This document shows positions 23,581 to 37,022 of a DNA stretch of 64,000 nucleotides, piece after piece. Every line of letters starts with the position of its first letter. Position 1 is the stretch's first letter. This stretch comes from Penelope pileata (taxonomy: Eukaryota > Chordata > Aves > Galliformes > Cracidae), in contig WBMW01000614.1 of the NCBI GenBank assembly GCA_013396635.1, positions 237,489 to 301,488 of the forward strand, written 5' to 3'. The notes below the pieces were generated by a model. That model was not told where the DNA came from and searched no databases. It saw nothing but the letters and a program-made list of their open reading frames with translations. The position numbers were made by a program, and so were the translations under genes.

Positions 23581-26312
23581 GGACCAAGAGAGAGAGTTGC
23601 AATTGCACACTAGCAGACTGCTGCAAAAATTTCAGCAAATCCAGTTCAGTAATTAAGGAATAGACATCTTCCATTTTTTTCCTGTAAGTTCTGTGCTTTA
23701 CAGACTTTTTAATGAGGCTCACTCTTTAACGCAAGTAGCTATAGAACGGGTGGTAGCACCCATCTCTGAAAAAGAGCCACACAGATACAGTGAGCTTCAG
23801 TGTTTCTGAAGATGAAAATGTATACAGCAAGTAAAGCATATTAATGTATGTTTAGCACTCTCTAGTTCTGCTATTTGATTTAGAAAAATGTTATGAAAGA
23901 ACATGAAATGATAAGGAGGACACCCCTCACCCAGCCCAAGCTCTTAAGAAATAGCAGCAGTCCTGAAGCTTTGCACTTGTATCTCAGAGCCAGGGCTCTA
24001 TATTTAACAAGCTTTCCCTGGCTCCCACACCCAGATGAATTCATTGGAATGCAGAAGGAAAGCAAGAGCTCATCTGACTCATTAGGAGGCTGACACGCAA
24101 TTACCATCAATTAAAAATGCCTTCTAGAGCCACTTGTGTGAATTTGGGTGTGCTGAAGTAAGTGAAACCATCAGGATCTCTGTACACAGGACTTAAGCTC
24201 AGCGTTTTGCTCAGGACTAATGCAGATATGATTAATCTGCAAAAAATAATTTGCTGGTGTACAGACTTATGGGCGAAGGGATCCTCAGAGAAGCAAAGCC
24301 TGCTGAAGTTTTCCTTCTTCCACTTCACTGTCTGTGACTTGCAAGTAATATACTCAAGGAAAGGCTTCTCTATATTGGCAATGTATAGAAAAAAATGATT
24401 GTAATAAAAATATTTTGTTGGTAGGTGGTTTTATAACTTGCACTAGTCATTAGTGAGAAAAAAAGTTAGAAGGTAGAAGTGTGATGACGAATGATTTATG
24501 GATTGATTCTGGTTTCCCTGTATCCAGCTTATGATGGGATGTAAGCATTGTCCCATCTTAATCCAAGACTCTATTTAGGCTTAATTTTTTAGATTTGGAA
24601 TAAGCTATTTGGGAGAACCTAAGTGGCTTGAGAGCCAATCCTGACAACTTGCACTTCTGAAAGTTTAATTACTGTTGATTAAGATTTTTATTATAATTTT
24701 TTGGAAAAAAATGGATCAATTATACATGTATAGATAATGACAAAAATATTTTGAAAGTATGTACAATAAGTATGCACTATGCTATATTTATTTGCATTCA
24801 CTAGCCATAAGAAGAAGTCAATCCTACCTTTGTCTGAAGAAAGGTTAATACATTGTCTAAGATTATAGTACTACTTCAGAAAGAAAAAATCTGCATACAC
24901 GTTCATTTTGTATGAGTATTATAGTATTCTTTCCTGTCTGCAGTAGACAGTTATTCTGCAGAAGCAAATGTGCTTAAGATCTTCAAAAAGCCCTAATGCT
25001 CTTTGTTGACATTTTAGGCATACACAGAGACTCAACACACTGAGGCCAGTCAATGACTGAACATGAAGAAGGCGTCAAGGCGAACATTTGAAGTGATCAC
25101 AATGCAGAAGCAAGTGTATTCTTACATGACTGAGGAAGAAGTGCTGACAGATGAAGAACACAGCAGTTCCCATGCCACTCAATGTTACCGGGAAGAAGTT
25201 AACCTTTTTTAGAATGCAGGATTTTGTTTGATGTGTCATCTACAAGCAAACAGGTACTGATGTTGTTTTTATATAAAAATCCCTCCAGATATCAGAAGCA
25301 ATCCAACTGACAACCAGAAATCAAAGACCTTGTTTAATTTACAGAAACTAAAACATGGAGTAATTTTTTTTCTTGAGTTTCTTATCGTTTCTTAAAAAGA
25401 GCAGTGCTGTGCTAGGAAACATTAAGTGTCAGAAAAATTTAGAGATGGTTTTATTAACAATATGGATGATGCTTTTTTTGGAAATATGTCTGTAAGATTT
25501 ACTGCCTGGTATCTCCCCTGGAGTTGTATGAATTACAGAGGAAGGTGGAGCTGAGGGGTGGGACAGGAGCTATTTGTCAGGAGTATTTGAGAAAAGCTAC
25601 CATGCTGAAAGGAATAGAAGACAGAAGATCCATTTATTTAATCATCTTTCATCATTTGCCGGCTCTGTTTGAATGTGTTCATATCTGTACTTGCAGAACT
25701 GGAGCGCGTGCAATCTTCATGCCAGGCAGAAAGGTTCTTTCCTCCCAGGTCAGTTAGACTGAATTCATGATGTGAAAAATAAATGTTTAAGCCAAAAGCA
25801 GTGTGACACTGCTTATGGGCCGGTGGAAACTGAAGCTTACTTGCTACATACATAATGTGAGTGTGTCCTGGTACTCACAGAATCAACAAGTGAGTTATTT
25901 GCAGCCACTATAGAAAAGACCTTCAGAGCACTGTAAGAAATGGTAACATCCATGAGGGTGTCCAGTACCACCTGGTAGAATGGAATAGCAAATGATATCA
26001 CAGAGATCACATAATGTCACCATCAGTGATTCAGAGGAGCATTTCAGAAAGGAGAAATGTCCAGAAAATTTCCTATTTTCTGGTAAGTTCTGCAGGCTTT
26101 TGAGTAGCTCTTGCGCAAAGCTGTTGGTTTAAATTATGTTAATCTTCTTCACCGGGCAGCGATAAGCAACTTTCTGATTATGAGAACAAAACAAGGAAAT
26201 AATGGGACAAATTCTCTGTGGACATAATTCAGTGCAATACCCTTGAAACCAACACACAGCAGACAATTTCATTTGCTATCCAGCATGTTCTAAAACAGGG
26301 AAAGAATGTTAA

Positions 26313-27479
26313 AATTCTTCTTTTTTTTTTGTGCCAAGATTAAATCCTGAAAATTTGCCATGGAAACCGTTTCTTTCCACTTTTTTTCTTTGCTTTTTTT
26401 TTCTCCCCATTTTGCAGTGGAGTTATAGTGGCTCTTTCAGAGATAGGAGGTACGAGCATTGCATTTTTGGGGTAGGGGTGCTTGGGGAGGGGGCTAGAGA
26501 GAGTAATCAGGAGTTGTGGAGGGGCAGAGGGAGCAATACATCTGTGTTCACAAAACAAGCACACGTCCCTGAGCTCCCAGTGTTGAGAGCTAGCAAAGGG
26601 CAGATGCTTCTAACAGTTGGAGAATCAAAGTATGGAGGAGGCAGCCCCTCTCTAGAAGCTGAGAAACCGCTCTGCAAAGCAGGGATGCTGGGGCTGACCC
26701 ACTTAGCACGGGTGCAGATGGAGAAGAAAGGACAGGCAGGAGGGGAAGCTCCCGCAGCCGCTGAGCTGACTCACCGGCCCCGCTTGGCAGCGTGGCCAAG
26801 GTTGCCACAGCCTCGAAGGAGGCAGCAGCTTGGAGGAAAACACCCAGAGCTTAAATAAGGCAAACACAGCCTGGATGAGGAGGGAGTGCTGGGGCGTTTC
26901 ACCACCACAGCGCAGGAGCACTGTGGAGAGGCGCACCCCATGCTGGTGTGCCTGGGCCCAACAACAACGCAGGGCACTGCAGGGTCCTCAGAGGCAGGGG
27001 TAGGGTCTGCGTGTGCTTTTGTTTTGGAGGAAAAACTGATTTTTGCAGCAACACAGGTTGTTTTTTCCCATTTTAAAATTCACTCACTGCAGAGCACATC
27101 AAGGGGAATTCAAAGGTTATCTCAGACTCTTAATTTAAAAAAGCAAGGAGGAAAGCATGAGGTGGAGGAAAAGGGAGAAGCAGCCAAGGTGGGCTTGGCT
27201 CCCCATGGGTTCATCTCATATGCATATTATGTTTCACCCATAGATTTTATTCCATTTTGCACTGGACGCCAACTTGGAATTGGTCCCCCCCTTTTTAATA
27301 AAGTTGGGACTTGTAAATTTTATCTGGCTGAAGGCATTGCTGGAGTCAAATTAGTCCTGCCCCTTATCAGCCCACCAACAGGACTTTTGGGTCCATCTGC
27401 CTCTGTTTGTCATTTATTGGTGATTCCAGGTTTTTCATCTATTCCTCTCAGATGGACTTTCTTTGTCCTTTTCTCCTGA
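26313..27479 (+). other. Unexplained stop-poor reading frame (two adjacent ORFs, one TAA)
   Basis: One plus-strand frame stays open from 26313 to 26855, has a single TAA at 26856-26858, then stays open to a TGA ending at 27479. That is about 389 codons with one internal stop. The translation is mixed in composition and includes a hydrophobic start and a hydrophobic C-terminal third, but I recognise no domain. The frame follows a T-run, and neither half opens with an early ATG in good context: the apparent starts at 26331 and 26886 are GTG. It may be chance in a GC-richer patch, an exon of a non-coding transcript, or a decayed gene. I do not assign a function. Confidence 0.2.
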
Positions 27480-30400
27480 TGGAGCATTTCATCATCCTTC
27501 TGTTGGCATCATGTCATCTCTGTTTGCTTATACTGAACATGAGGACTCTTGTATGGTGCCTCATCAACCACATTGAATTTTCAGAATGATTTATTCCTTC
27601 TTACTTCTTTTGCTCACTCATACAGTAGACATGTTCATGACAGAAATGAGACATTTCAGGGATGGTTAGATGCTATAGCAGCCTAGCACAAAATTATATC
27701 TTTCTGCCCTGCTGTGTTTTTAATGTGGTCCCTCACTGACTTCCACAGTCCTCAGCTGCTCACCCTTTTTTCTTGAGGATGTCCACAAAATAGCTAGAAA
27801 TTTAGAGCAAATTCATGCTCTGACAACCCCAGCAAATCTTCAGAGAGTGAAAGATCTAACCAGGGTCAGCAAGACTTACAAAATCCAGTTTTTACATTAG
27901 TATGTCAGCATTTACTTTTCAATTATTTACTTGTAAACTTTTGGTGTCCTGGAGCCCAAGTTGTAGGTCTGCATCTTGCCATGACACCCACTGTACATAG
28001 CCATATCTGTACCCCAGAGATCATCTAGTTTCATCTAGTTTCAGAGCTTAAAATCTCTGTGTAGGAATATGCTGCAGTCTCCACTCATTAATATGAGTGC
28101 TTTTAGACAACAGGCCCTGCACAACATAATGCCTTGACAACAAAGATCAGGTGATTAGATCCTGTCATTTTTCTTCTTATATTTGTAGTCTCAAAATACG
28201 CTGTTAGGGTAACCTGCATTTAGCTGTTTTGGTTTTTGTGTGTGTGTGTAATGCTTTATGTTTGTCATTCTTGCACAACATGCCTGTACAGTACATAAAT
28301 GTGTGTGTTATTTTTCTGCACTGAAATCCAAAACAAATAAAAGATCTACACAAACCTCCCAGAAATCATCTCTGAAGTTTTGGGCAGTTCTCCCACTTGC
28401 AAATGGACTGTCAGTATTCTTCCAGAAAAGCTTTCAGGTTCATCAAAATGTTCCAGCCCCTCATCGCTCTGATTGCTACTCATGTGCTTTGCACTGGTGT
28501 TAAATTCCGTATATCTACTTCTGTGAGTTCTGCACAGCATTGAAATGACTGCTGATTCAGAAAGTAATAGGGATTTTTTTTCCAGGTCAGTAAATATAAA
28601 CTTAGGATTCAGCATGCAAGCTGGTGATGTTGAAAGAACAGCTTCACGCTTTCAACCCTAAATAGAGAAGTCAGGTTGTTATCTAAAGGGGTAGAAAATA
28701 GGAGACTGGAAGGTAAAGCAGTGCCCAGGCTTTCCTCCAGCAAATTTTTGAAAGGCTTGTCTTTGCAGTCTCAAAATTGCCATTTGGGACACTCAGGATT
28801 TCTGCTTTGTCCACATTCTTGCTGTGTTGAACTTTGGAATTAAGATTATTGATATTTCCCATAAACAAAGACGCATCTGTTTTGTTCTTTCCCAAAACTG
28901 AAAATAAAATTCTTGCACCCAGGCGGCTGCTGACCAGCAAGCCTTATAGGAATATGGAATATATTTTCATGCACAGACACAAGTGAAACTTGGAGAAAAC
29001 AGTACATTCACATCTCTGAAGGCCCAGACTGCCATCCTAACAACGAGAGCATCCTTCTTCTGCATAATTGAAGGGATCTTGTTTGAATAAAGATTCATGA
29101 GAAATGCAAATTTGAGAGAAACTGCCTGAATTCTGTGCTGCTGAGGCTTTCTGTGCAGTAGAACCAGATGCCAAAAAAGAAGCAAGAGGAAAGTGTGAAC
29201 CCAAACCCGCTTCTCAAGAGCAGAGAATGAGAGAGAGCCTATTTCTGTCACTGTCTCATGTGCAGGGGCAGCTTCAGTCTTGGGGCAATTGTGAGGTAGA
29301 TAAATGCATATGAATAAAAAAGTGTGACATCCTCATTTTCTGCTGCACCATCTAAACCTTCACAGAAACTAAGATACCACATAACCATAAGGCAGAACAA
29401 AACAGGGTATTTCAAGCCTCTTTGGTTAATACGGAAGGTAGAAGAACCTATGGCTCCTTCCTCGCTTCCCTTTTGTCATGAAGGATGCAAGACGTGAACA
29501 GGAGTAAGAAGGCTGGAGGTTATCCCCAGGTTGATGCAAATTTTAGGCAGCTCTTGCTGCTGCTGTTCTAAACGCGTCCATTTCTGAGTTATTAGCTTCC
29601 TAATTTGGCCATTCATTTTTATGACAGTGTTCCTGCCAGCACACTTAGGCACAACTGCAAGGAGCAACACTCAGACGTGGGAAACAGGTGGATGGAATGG
29701 AGCAAGGTATGAGCAGGAGAAGACAGCAGTCTCCTTCCAGGTGATTAGCACAATGGCAGGGTGTGTTTGGAGGAGGAAAAACTAACAGGTTTATAGACTG
29801 GCAGTTTCCTTTCCTTATATGCAAGGATCATCAGGGGAATACGTGCAGGATCTCAGAGCAGGCCCAGGAGTTGGAGCAGGACCTGACTCAAGCTCCTGCC
29901 TGGTTATTGGGTGAGCACTGAGAGCAAAGCCCTGTAAAAGCAAGGAAAAGACACCAAATGTGGGGGAAGAAGAGCACCATGTGAGGAAGGAAAGCAAAGC
30001 AAGAACAGCTTGCATGTGCTTAAGGTAGAAAGGATCAGTGTAGGCAGGAGGAGAGCAGAAGGTCCATAATATCCTGGCAGTGCTACAGGAGAAAGGCATC
30101 CTTGGAAATTTTACACAGTAAAAATATTATTCAATTTGTTTATAGACACAAAAGGAAACTCTTTTTGTTTTACCTCTCCACATCCTCATTATCATTGGTA
30201 ATTGGCTGTTATTTGGAATTAGAACACGGAGAAAAGTAATGTTTGAGTGTGCTTCAGAACACTTTCATTAAAATTGTTTGCTTAAAATCCTTTAAAAGTA
30301 TTTGGAAAACGAGCTTTTACATTTCCAGGAGTGTTGTTTTTTTCACAATGCATTTCAACAGGACATTCTAACAAAATCTATGTGGACAGTATGAGTGTAT

Positions 30401-30980
30401 GATATGTTATTTCTCACCCTGCACTAGTAGGATTTGAAATCAATAGCTTCAGAGCTAAAAGATGAGCACCTTCCAAAACCAAAGGAATAGCTCCCATTAT
30501 TAGCAGATGTAGTAAAACGTTCATGTTGGACACTTCCTTGAGCACGATAAGGATCGATGCAATGCTGTGTAGGTTGCTGTAGGGCAGCAGATATCTCTCT
30601 GAGCATTGTGTGTTGCAGAGCAACGGATGCAAGACTGGCATCCTTGCAAAATAAGAAGCTTAAAATAATTATTAATGAACTATTATTCATAGATGTTTTT
30701 AATTATAGGCATTCTATAACAGTCATTAGTAATAACGAATTAATATTGCCTTAAGAAGCATGCTTGCTATGAGGAATGTTACTGTGCTCCTCATCTGATA
30801 AAAGCAGACTTTCCTGCAATGAATGAAGATGCTTACTTACCTGAGCTGTAAGCTTTACCTATAGACATGACACGTAAAATTAATGTCAAGATTGATATGA
30901 AGATATGAAACCTGTTAATTCCCCATCCCTTGTGTAGCTTTTTTCTTTAACTAGTCCAGAATTGGATTACTACCTGTGGA
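27480..30980. other. Non-coding stretch, nothing recognised
   Basis: A 10-bp unit (tcatctagtt) is duplicated at 28021-28040 and a short (TG)n run lies at 28237-28249. Open frames are short and match no known family. Confidence 0.42.
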
Positions 30981-31020
30981 TTTTTTTTAATTATTTTTTA
31001 TTTTTATTTATTTATTTATT
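30981..31020. repeat. T-rich / (TTTA)n low-complexity repeat
   Basis: A run of T residues with interspersed A passes into four tandem ttta units. Confidence 0.9.
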
Positions 31021-33759
31021 GGTGCCCAATAGGATTAAAGAAAATCCTTTCCATTACTCTTTCCTTCCTGCACACTAGGAGTCCTGCAGTTCAGGGCTGA
31101 CATAAGATCATGTCCTCAACTTCCATGCACTGACACCAACCCTGGAAGCATACTTCTGCTTACTCCGATGTACTGAAAGTACACGTTTTGCTGTGTTTTT
31201 TTGAAATATCCTTGGGTTCTCATCAAGTTGTGCCTCATACAGAATTTGTTGGCCTCGGGAATGCAGAGCTGCCCCAACTTGCTTGACAGTCTGGGAACTG
31301 CTCCCAAATAGCTGACACAGGAGGAGGACACCGCTGAAGTACAAGGCACTTCGCACAGATGACCTGTTCTGATTTAAAACGCTTTAAGATCGCATTGGGA
31401 CTTTTTCTATTTAAAGTATAAGGGAAAGAGCTGATCAGAGAATGTGAGACATAGATCTGAAAATGGACGTGCATTCAGCTGCGGGAAAAAAGAGTTTACA
31501 TTTTTTATACTCTCTATTTTCAGTCTATGTGGAACACTTCCTGATCCAGAAATAATCTGTTTTTTAGGAGTGTTCATGATTCAGGATTTTCAACATTGAA
31601 AGCTACTTTAAGATTTTGGGCAGATTGTGCACCTTAATGTTAGAGGGTTTTTATCTGGAAGTTAGAATGTATGAATAAAAAAGGGGGGTGTTACTGAGCA
31701 TGGATTAATTTTGAAATTAAAAATGCAACAAAATATATGTATTACGTTATATATATACATGTCATTATATATATATTTGTCATATATTATGTCAAGTCAT
31801 AGTGCTTTTTCTAAGCACCTATTTTAGTTCTTTTTAAGATATTTGTGTTTACAATTTCTGTATTGCACAGAGACAAAAACTTGCTAATTAAAAACTCTTT
31901 TTTTTCCCCAAAACTCTACACATATACTTTTGACTTTCTACACTGAATTGTCTATGATGTGATAGAACTGCAGTGATTTATATCAACAGAAAAACTGGCC
32001 CTTAAAGATGTGTTGGTACCTTATGACATTTATTGAATTGTATCAAAAATGTTTAGATTGAAGTAAAATCTCATAAAATATTATATATAGGTCCTGAAAG
32101 AGATAAATGATTAAACTAAACCATAGGACTACATAGATCATCTTTTCATTTTGTTGTGTAATGATGGCAGTAGCAATTCTTTCCTAACAATGGAGGAAAC
32201 TTTTATTTCTGCCTATTGGTTCTTCTGCTATGAAGGAAATAGAAATAAGGCTGTAACTCTGACAAGCTATTAATGTATTTGTAGTGCCTTAAAAAGATAA
32301 GAGAATGATTATATTTTTTTATTGACAGTTTAAAGAATATTTTATGTTTTTAAGTCTTCTCATTCATTATTTCAGTGTATGTTTGCATGGGTTTTACTAG
32401 CTATAAAGAAGTCAAGGAATATGGCTGAAGTCATAATTTCTTTATATTGTGTTCTGAAACATTTAAAATCTTATGACAAGGAGAGTTAAGCTTCTGTTTT
32501 ATCAAAGTTCTGATAAAAATAATGTAGTATCAGGCTTTTTAGGAAAAATTCTAAAAGGAACTTTAATGATCATGCTATTTTCTCTTGTTGACTACTACTA
32601 CTGTAAACACTTAACTAGTAATGCAAATAATTTCAGTCTCAGGGTTTTAATTGATTCTGAAAAAGAATTAGTGGTTGAGTCTGACCTGCAAGCATAAATA
32701 TGAGGGTGCAAAATCCAGGATCAAAAGCTTCATTCTTTTGTTCTTTTGTGATTGTAAATTGAATTCAGGTTCTATAAATTTGACAGAAAGTAGGGTCTCA
32801 GGTAGTTATTTTGGTTCAGTTAGAACTATTAGACAAAGTTTTAGGGGAAAAATGGAGGGTATTTCAATTCCATGTTTTCTGTTTTTTTAACAAGGCTGTA
32901 CATAAGAAAAAATACTGCATACAAATAGGCAAAATCACTTCTTGCAAATCCGTTCTGTAATGGAAATTCTTCTTGCAATCCCTCCTCTGTAAATAAGAAA
33001 TAAATTTTGGTGTCATATTTTTACAGACGTTTGGTAGGTGTCATTGTAGATGCAATAGTTAAAAAGAACTCAAATAGAAGAAAGAGCTCATCAAAATCAT
33101 GGAAAGAGATTAACAAATATCTAAATGATGAAAAAAATATCTGACGTGACAAGCATATCCCAAACCTGACTTGCATTTAAAAAACAAAAAGTACACTTTT
33201 CACCTAGTCAACCAAATTTTAGGCATCTGTTCTCCCTGGGGTTTGTTGTATGGGCTTCCTCTGATCTTTTGACTTTTTTTTAATACAATTTGCTTTGCAT
33301 CTTTTATGAAGGGCAGTTCTTTTATTCTCAGCCACCTTCCTCAGATCTCCTTCAGATTTTTGGTTTGTTAGTTTACTTATGGTTTTTTTTGTTTGTTTAT
33401 TTTTTCTGTTTTCGAGTTTTAAGTTTTTGCCAGTTTTGAGGCTTTGTGTCTTATGGGCATTTTTCATGGACCAAGAAAGTGTTGAAGCAGTTCTGTAGTA
33501 TTTCCAAACTTATTTCTTGAAACCTCATTGAAGCGCTACTGCTTTCAAGAACAGCAGAAATAGCAATCCCCTGCTTTCAATCCCCAGTTGTCCAGGTCTC
33601 AGACCTCTGACCTCAGAAGGCAGTGATATGTCCCATTTTCCATCAACATGGCTTCATTGCTCCATAGACATTTCATGGTGGTGCATTTGTGCTATCACCC
33701 TGGTGCAAACTCAGTCTCATCTGTACTTCTGCTTCATCCTGGAATATGACTAGAATGAT
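31021..33759. other. AT-rich non-coding belt
   Basis: From about 31.5 to 33.5 kb the sequence is visibly more AT-rich than its surroundings, with alternating TA tracts (31731-31790), many poly-A/T runs and frequent stops in all frames. A Lys-rich minus-strand frame at 33219-33467 follows from this composition. No gene is recognised. Confidence 0.45.
31731..31790. repeat. (TA)n-rich tract
   Basis: Two uninterrupted alternating TA runs (about 31749-31756 and 31766-31776) are linked by acatgtcat. Such sequence is easily unwound and often polymorphic. Confidence 0.8.
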
Positions 33760-33792
33760 TTTCTTTCTTTCTTTCTTTTTTTTTTCTTTTTT
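33760..33792. repeat. (TTTC)n microsatellite with T-run
   Basis: About four ttct units are followed by a run of T residues broken by a single C. Confidence 0.9.
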
Positions 33793-34447
33793 AATTGAAA
33801 ATGGCTAAAGGTCCTTTCTGACCTTCTAATCTCATCAGCAATGTCCCTGCTTTTATATTAGCAACAGGCTTTGGGGAGTGTTTTGTCTGCACTGGCAGCA
33901 GAGCTGCTATTTCTTATTCAGTTTGGTATCTGCGATAACAGTACTTTTCTGAAGTGCAAAAGATGTCTATAAAAATCAAACCCGTTTCCCTGCTTAAAGT
34001 CAGACACAGAACAGCAGCTCGTTGCTGCTTCCAGCTAGCATTACGCTTTCCATCTTTTTGTTGAAGCCCCGTCTGCGGTGATTGTTCGTTAGCAGTTGCC
34101 ATCAGCGGAGGTGAAGGCCCCTCACTGAAGTGGAGAGAATAATGCGCTTCATCAAAGAGTGTGTTATGGTTGCTTGACTTGGTTGTTTACTGATTTCTTG
34201 GGCAAGACCTTCAGCTCCTAATAGTGTCCTGCAGTGCCAAGGCATCTGTGTAGAGGGGCATCGTCCTTGAAGGCAATGCTGTGAGAAACTGGAGGAGGAA
34301 GGAGCTATTTGTTCATTTTCTAAGAGGTCTTAACTTCTCCCCTTTAAGATGGACAGTGCCAGTGAGGCTGATTTCATGTGCATGCTCTCCACTGAGCCTG
34401 CACAGCTTGTGAGAGATCACTTGAAATTCCTGACTTTCTTAGACAGA
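33793..34447. other. Non-coding sequence, nothing recognised
   Basis: Unique sequence between a microsatellite and a CR1 insertion. Only short frames without recognisable content are present. Confidence 0.4.
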
Positions 34448-34738
34448 ACTCATAGAGTCACATAATCATAGAATCATTTATATTGGAAAAGACCCATAAG
34501 ATCATCAAGACCAGCCATCACGTAACACTACCAAGCACACCACTAAGCCATCTCCCTAGGCATGATGTCCACACATCTCTTAAACACCTCCAGGGATGAG
34601 GACTCCACCACTTCCTTGGGCAGTTCCTTCCAATGGTTGACCACAGTCTGTGAAAAGAAATTCTTCCTAATAGCCTATATAAACCTCCCCTACTGCCACT
34701 TGGTGCCATTTTGTTGCATCCTATCACTTGTCACCTGA
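34448..34738 (-). mobile_element. CR1 LINE, 5'-truncated copy
   Basis: On the plus strand the element begins with its tail, seen as catagagtcacataatcatagaatcat (reverse complement of attctatg-type 8-bp repeats). It passes through the reverse complement of the CR1 3' block and ends near cctatcacttgtcacctgat. In the minus-strand sense it includes the last part of ORF2 and the 3' end, about 290 bp. The remaining coding part is short and too diverged to be functional. Confidence 0.9.
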
Positions 34739-36671
34739 TAAATAAGTATTAACAGGGTGATTTAAAAAGGAGAAAGCTCCTGTTGGTGCATTCACATCCA
34801 AAACTTACAGAGACCATGCAGAACCTTTACAGGTTGATTTTGTGTATGTAAGGCTGCAGTCGTTTCCACAGGAGCACAGATGTCCTGGACAGCCAGGTGG
34901 TCCCCTGGGGGTAAGTGGGCCACATTGTCAAGTTCCCAAGCATCCCTGGTCCTTCTTCCCAGTGCTCGACCTGAGGACCCTCTACCTGCCCCAGATCCCC
35001 CTTGCCTCAAACCATGCAACTGGTGGACCTCTTCTCCAGTCCAGAGCTAATCCTAGGGCTGGTCCCTCCTGACCCTGCCAGCTGGCCAGAAGCTGCATTG
35101 GTGGATGTTTTCCTCTGGCAGTCAGTCAGGCGATAATCTGCATGGATAGTTGGTTTTTTTCCCCACCAGTCTCATGTCTTCTTCCATGAGTCCTGCATCA
35201 CCTCTTGTGTTTTACCTTCCCTGGCAAGACTGTTTCTCCCCATGACACATAACTCTCCCTGCAGGCCAGTTATGTAAGTTATTGCTGATCGGTGTTTATC
35301 CAGCCCTACATCTCGATCCCCCGTAGAGAGCACATTGTGTATCCTACTGGCAGCAAACAAAAGCAGCTTCCTATACAAAATACACAAGCCCTGCTTCTGT
35401 GCTTGCATGTTTAGGCAAACACCCTTCTGCGTTTCGGGACACAAAGGAAGAATGCTATCCATGCCCACTTTCCCAGTGACGCGTGGCTGAAAAAAGAAAA
35501 GAGTCCTCCTAATAAGGAGAAAAAAGCCTGCTTCACTAGCATGCGCTGTACATACATCTTTCCCACTTCACACAGTCACACCATTTTAAATGCAAACAGC
35601 TCTCGCAGCCAGCAGCGTCACAGTCGATTCAGAGGCAAACACATTTGTTTTGTCTTTACAGCAGAGGGGCTCCCCCTTTCTCAGGAGGCTCCTTAGGTTT
35701 CATATGTGGAGCTGGAGTAACGCTTTCTCTAAAAGGGGAAGAAACAGACAAAAATCCCACCTCCCCAAAGCCCAGGTTCTAGCTGATACGAGCGTTTGAC
35801 ACTCCTCCAGTTGTGGGCAAGGTGTAGGTGTTTTTGCAGGGAAAAGGAGTTATAAATATCCACTTTCCTCATTATCTCTTCCTCTCTGTGCCTGGATGAT
35901 TTGTGTCTTCCCCTCTGCTGCCTCCAGCCTTCCCCTGCTCACAAGCTATATTTTACGTAGCTGCAGTTCGTTCCTTACAGGCTCCAGACCCAGACCCAGC
36001 AATACAGCCCAGTGTGCAGCTATTCAGACCCTGGCCATTGGGGCGGCCTGGGCTGGGGGCTGTCCTGCAAGCTGCCATGGCTCAGGGCTGGAGGCCACCT
36101 GCGAGGCTACCAGCTCCAGGACAGCTCAGCTACGTCTTCCGGGTAGGGGCAGCCCTGCTGATGCCCCAGTACAGGGTGCATTGGCTTCTGACTTGGATCA
36201 GGTTGACCTGATAAAGCCTGGGCAGAGGGTTTCCTGCTGCTTCCTTCAATTTATGGCCAGCACCATAAATAAAGCAGTTTCTGAGCTGAGTGCAGTGAGT
36301 GGTGGGCATGGGAGAATTCTGGGTGATGTGGCAGCACGTGCTCCGTGTCCAGCCCCAGGGCTGGCTGGTGGGTATCCTTGGGGAGAAAAGGAAGAAATGG
36401 CCCAGGCTGGTTGGGGAGAGGCTTATTTGCTCTCAGATGGGATTTCCAAGTGAGCAGAAGCTGGGTTGTGTGGAGGTGAAGGAGCTTGGGAAAGCTCTGA
36501 GCACAGGGGGAAAGCCAGGGCTGGCAAGGATGAGTGTAAAGGAAATAATTAATCTTTAATGAACGTGTGAGTGGGAGGCATAAGGGGACAGCTGAGGAGG
36601 GATGGAGCAATACCGGAGAGGGAGAGGTTGGGAATTGAATGAAACAGCAGAAGAGTTGCATGGAGTAAAAA

Positions 36672-36694
36672 GCAAAGCAAAACAAAACAAACAA
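36672..36694. repeat. A-rich (AAAAC)n repeat
   Basis: Units of aaagc, aaaac and aaac follow one another for about 23 bases. Confidence 0.8.
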
Positions 36695-37004
36695 ATCTTA
36701 CCCTTGCTATTGCTGCAAATTGTTTATTTTCTTCCTGCCCTATCAAACTGGAACACTCCCTGTATCAGCCTCCAGCTCCTCACCTACCTTCCAGTTTCAA
36801 CCCTGCAGCAATGTTTCCCAATAATGCGAGGAGCACCTCTCGTGAGGAGGAAGGGGAGCAGAGCCCAAGGAGGGAAAAGAGATGCAAGGTGCTCAGGTGG
36901 CTTCTGCAAACCCATTCAGGCTCCCTGTCCTTGAAACCAGGTCCTTTGCAGGAAAAATTCCCAACCACTCTCTTTCACTCCCTAGCTAAATCTGAACACT
37001 CAAC

Positions 37005-37022
37005 AAACCATATATATGGTTT
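37005..37022. repeat. Perfect 18-bp palindrome
   Basis: The sequence aaaccatatatatggttt equals its own reverse complement. It could extrude as a small hairpin or bind a dimeric protein, but the sequence shows no function. Confidence 0.85.

Larger units (their letters stand above)
18001..26312. other. Repeat-poor non-coding stretch
   Basis: Unique sequence without recognised genes. Small items visible are a purine-rich zone with an 11-bp tandem pair (gagaaaccaga, 21839-21860) and a TA-rich motif cluster at 23541-23580. No splice-bounded coding exon or RNA gene was recognised. Confidence 0.42.

Noticed and set aside
25020..25215. Stretch with short gaagaag-type periodicity considered as an exon
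   Set aside because: Stops occur in the frames read, and no protein similarity or splice boundaries could be supported.
33219..33467. Lys-rich minus-strand frame of 82 codons
   Set aside because: The composition follows from T-rich plus-strand sequence in the AT-rich belt. There is no other coding signal.
35896..36453. 185-codon plus-strand open frame
   Set aside because: It lies in a locally GC-rich patch with overlapping open frames in other phases, and no protein family is recognisable.
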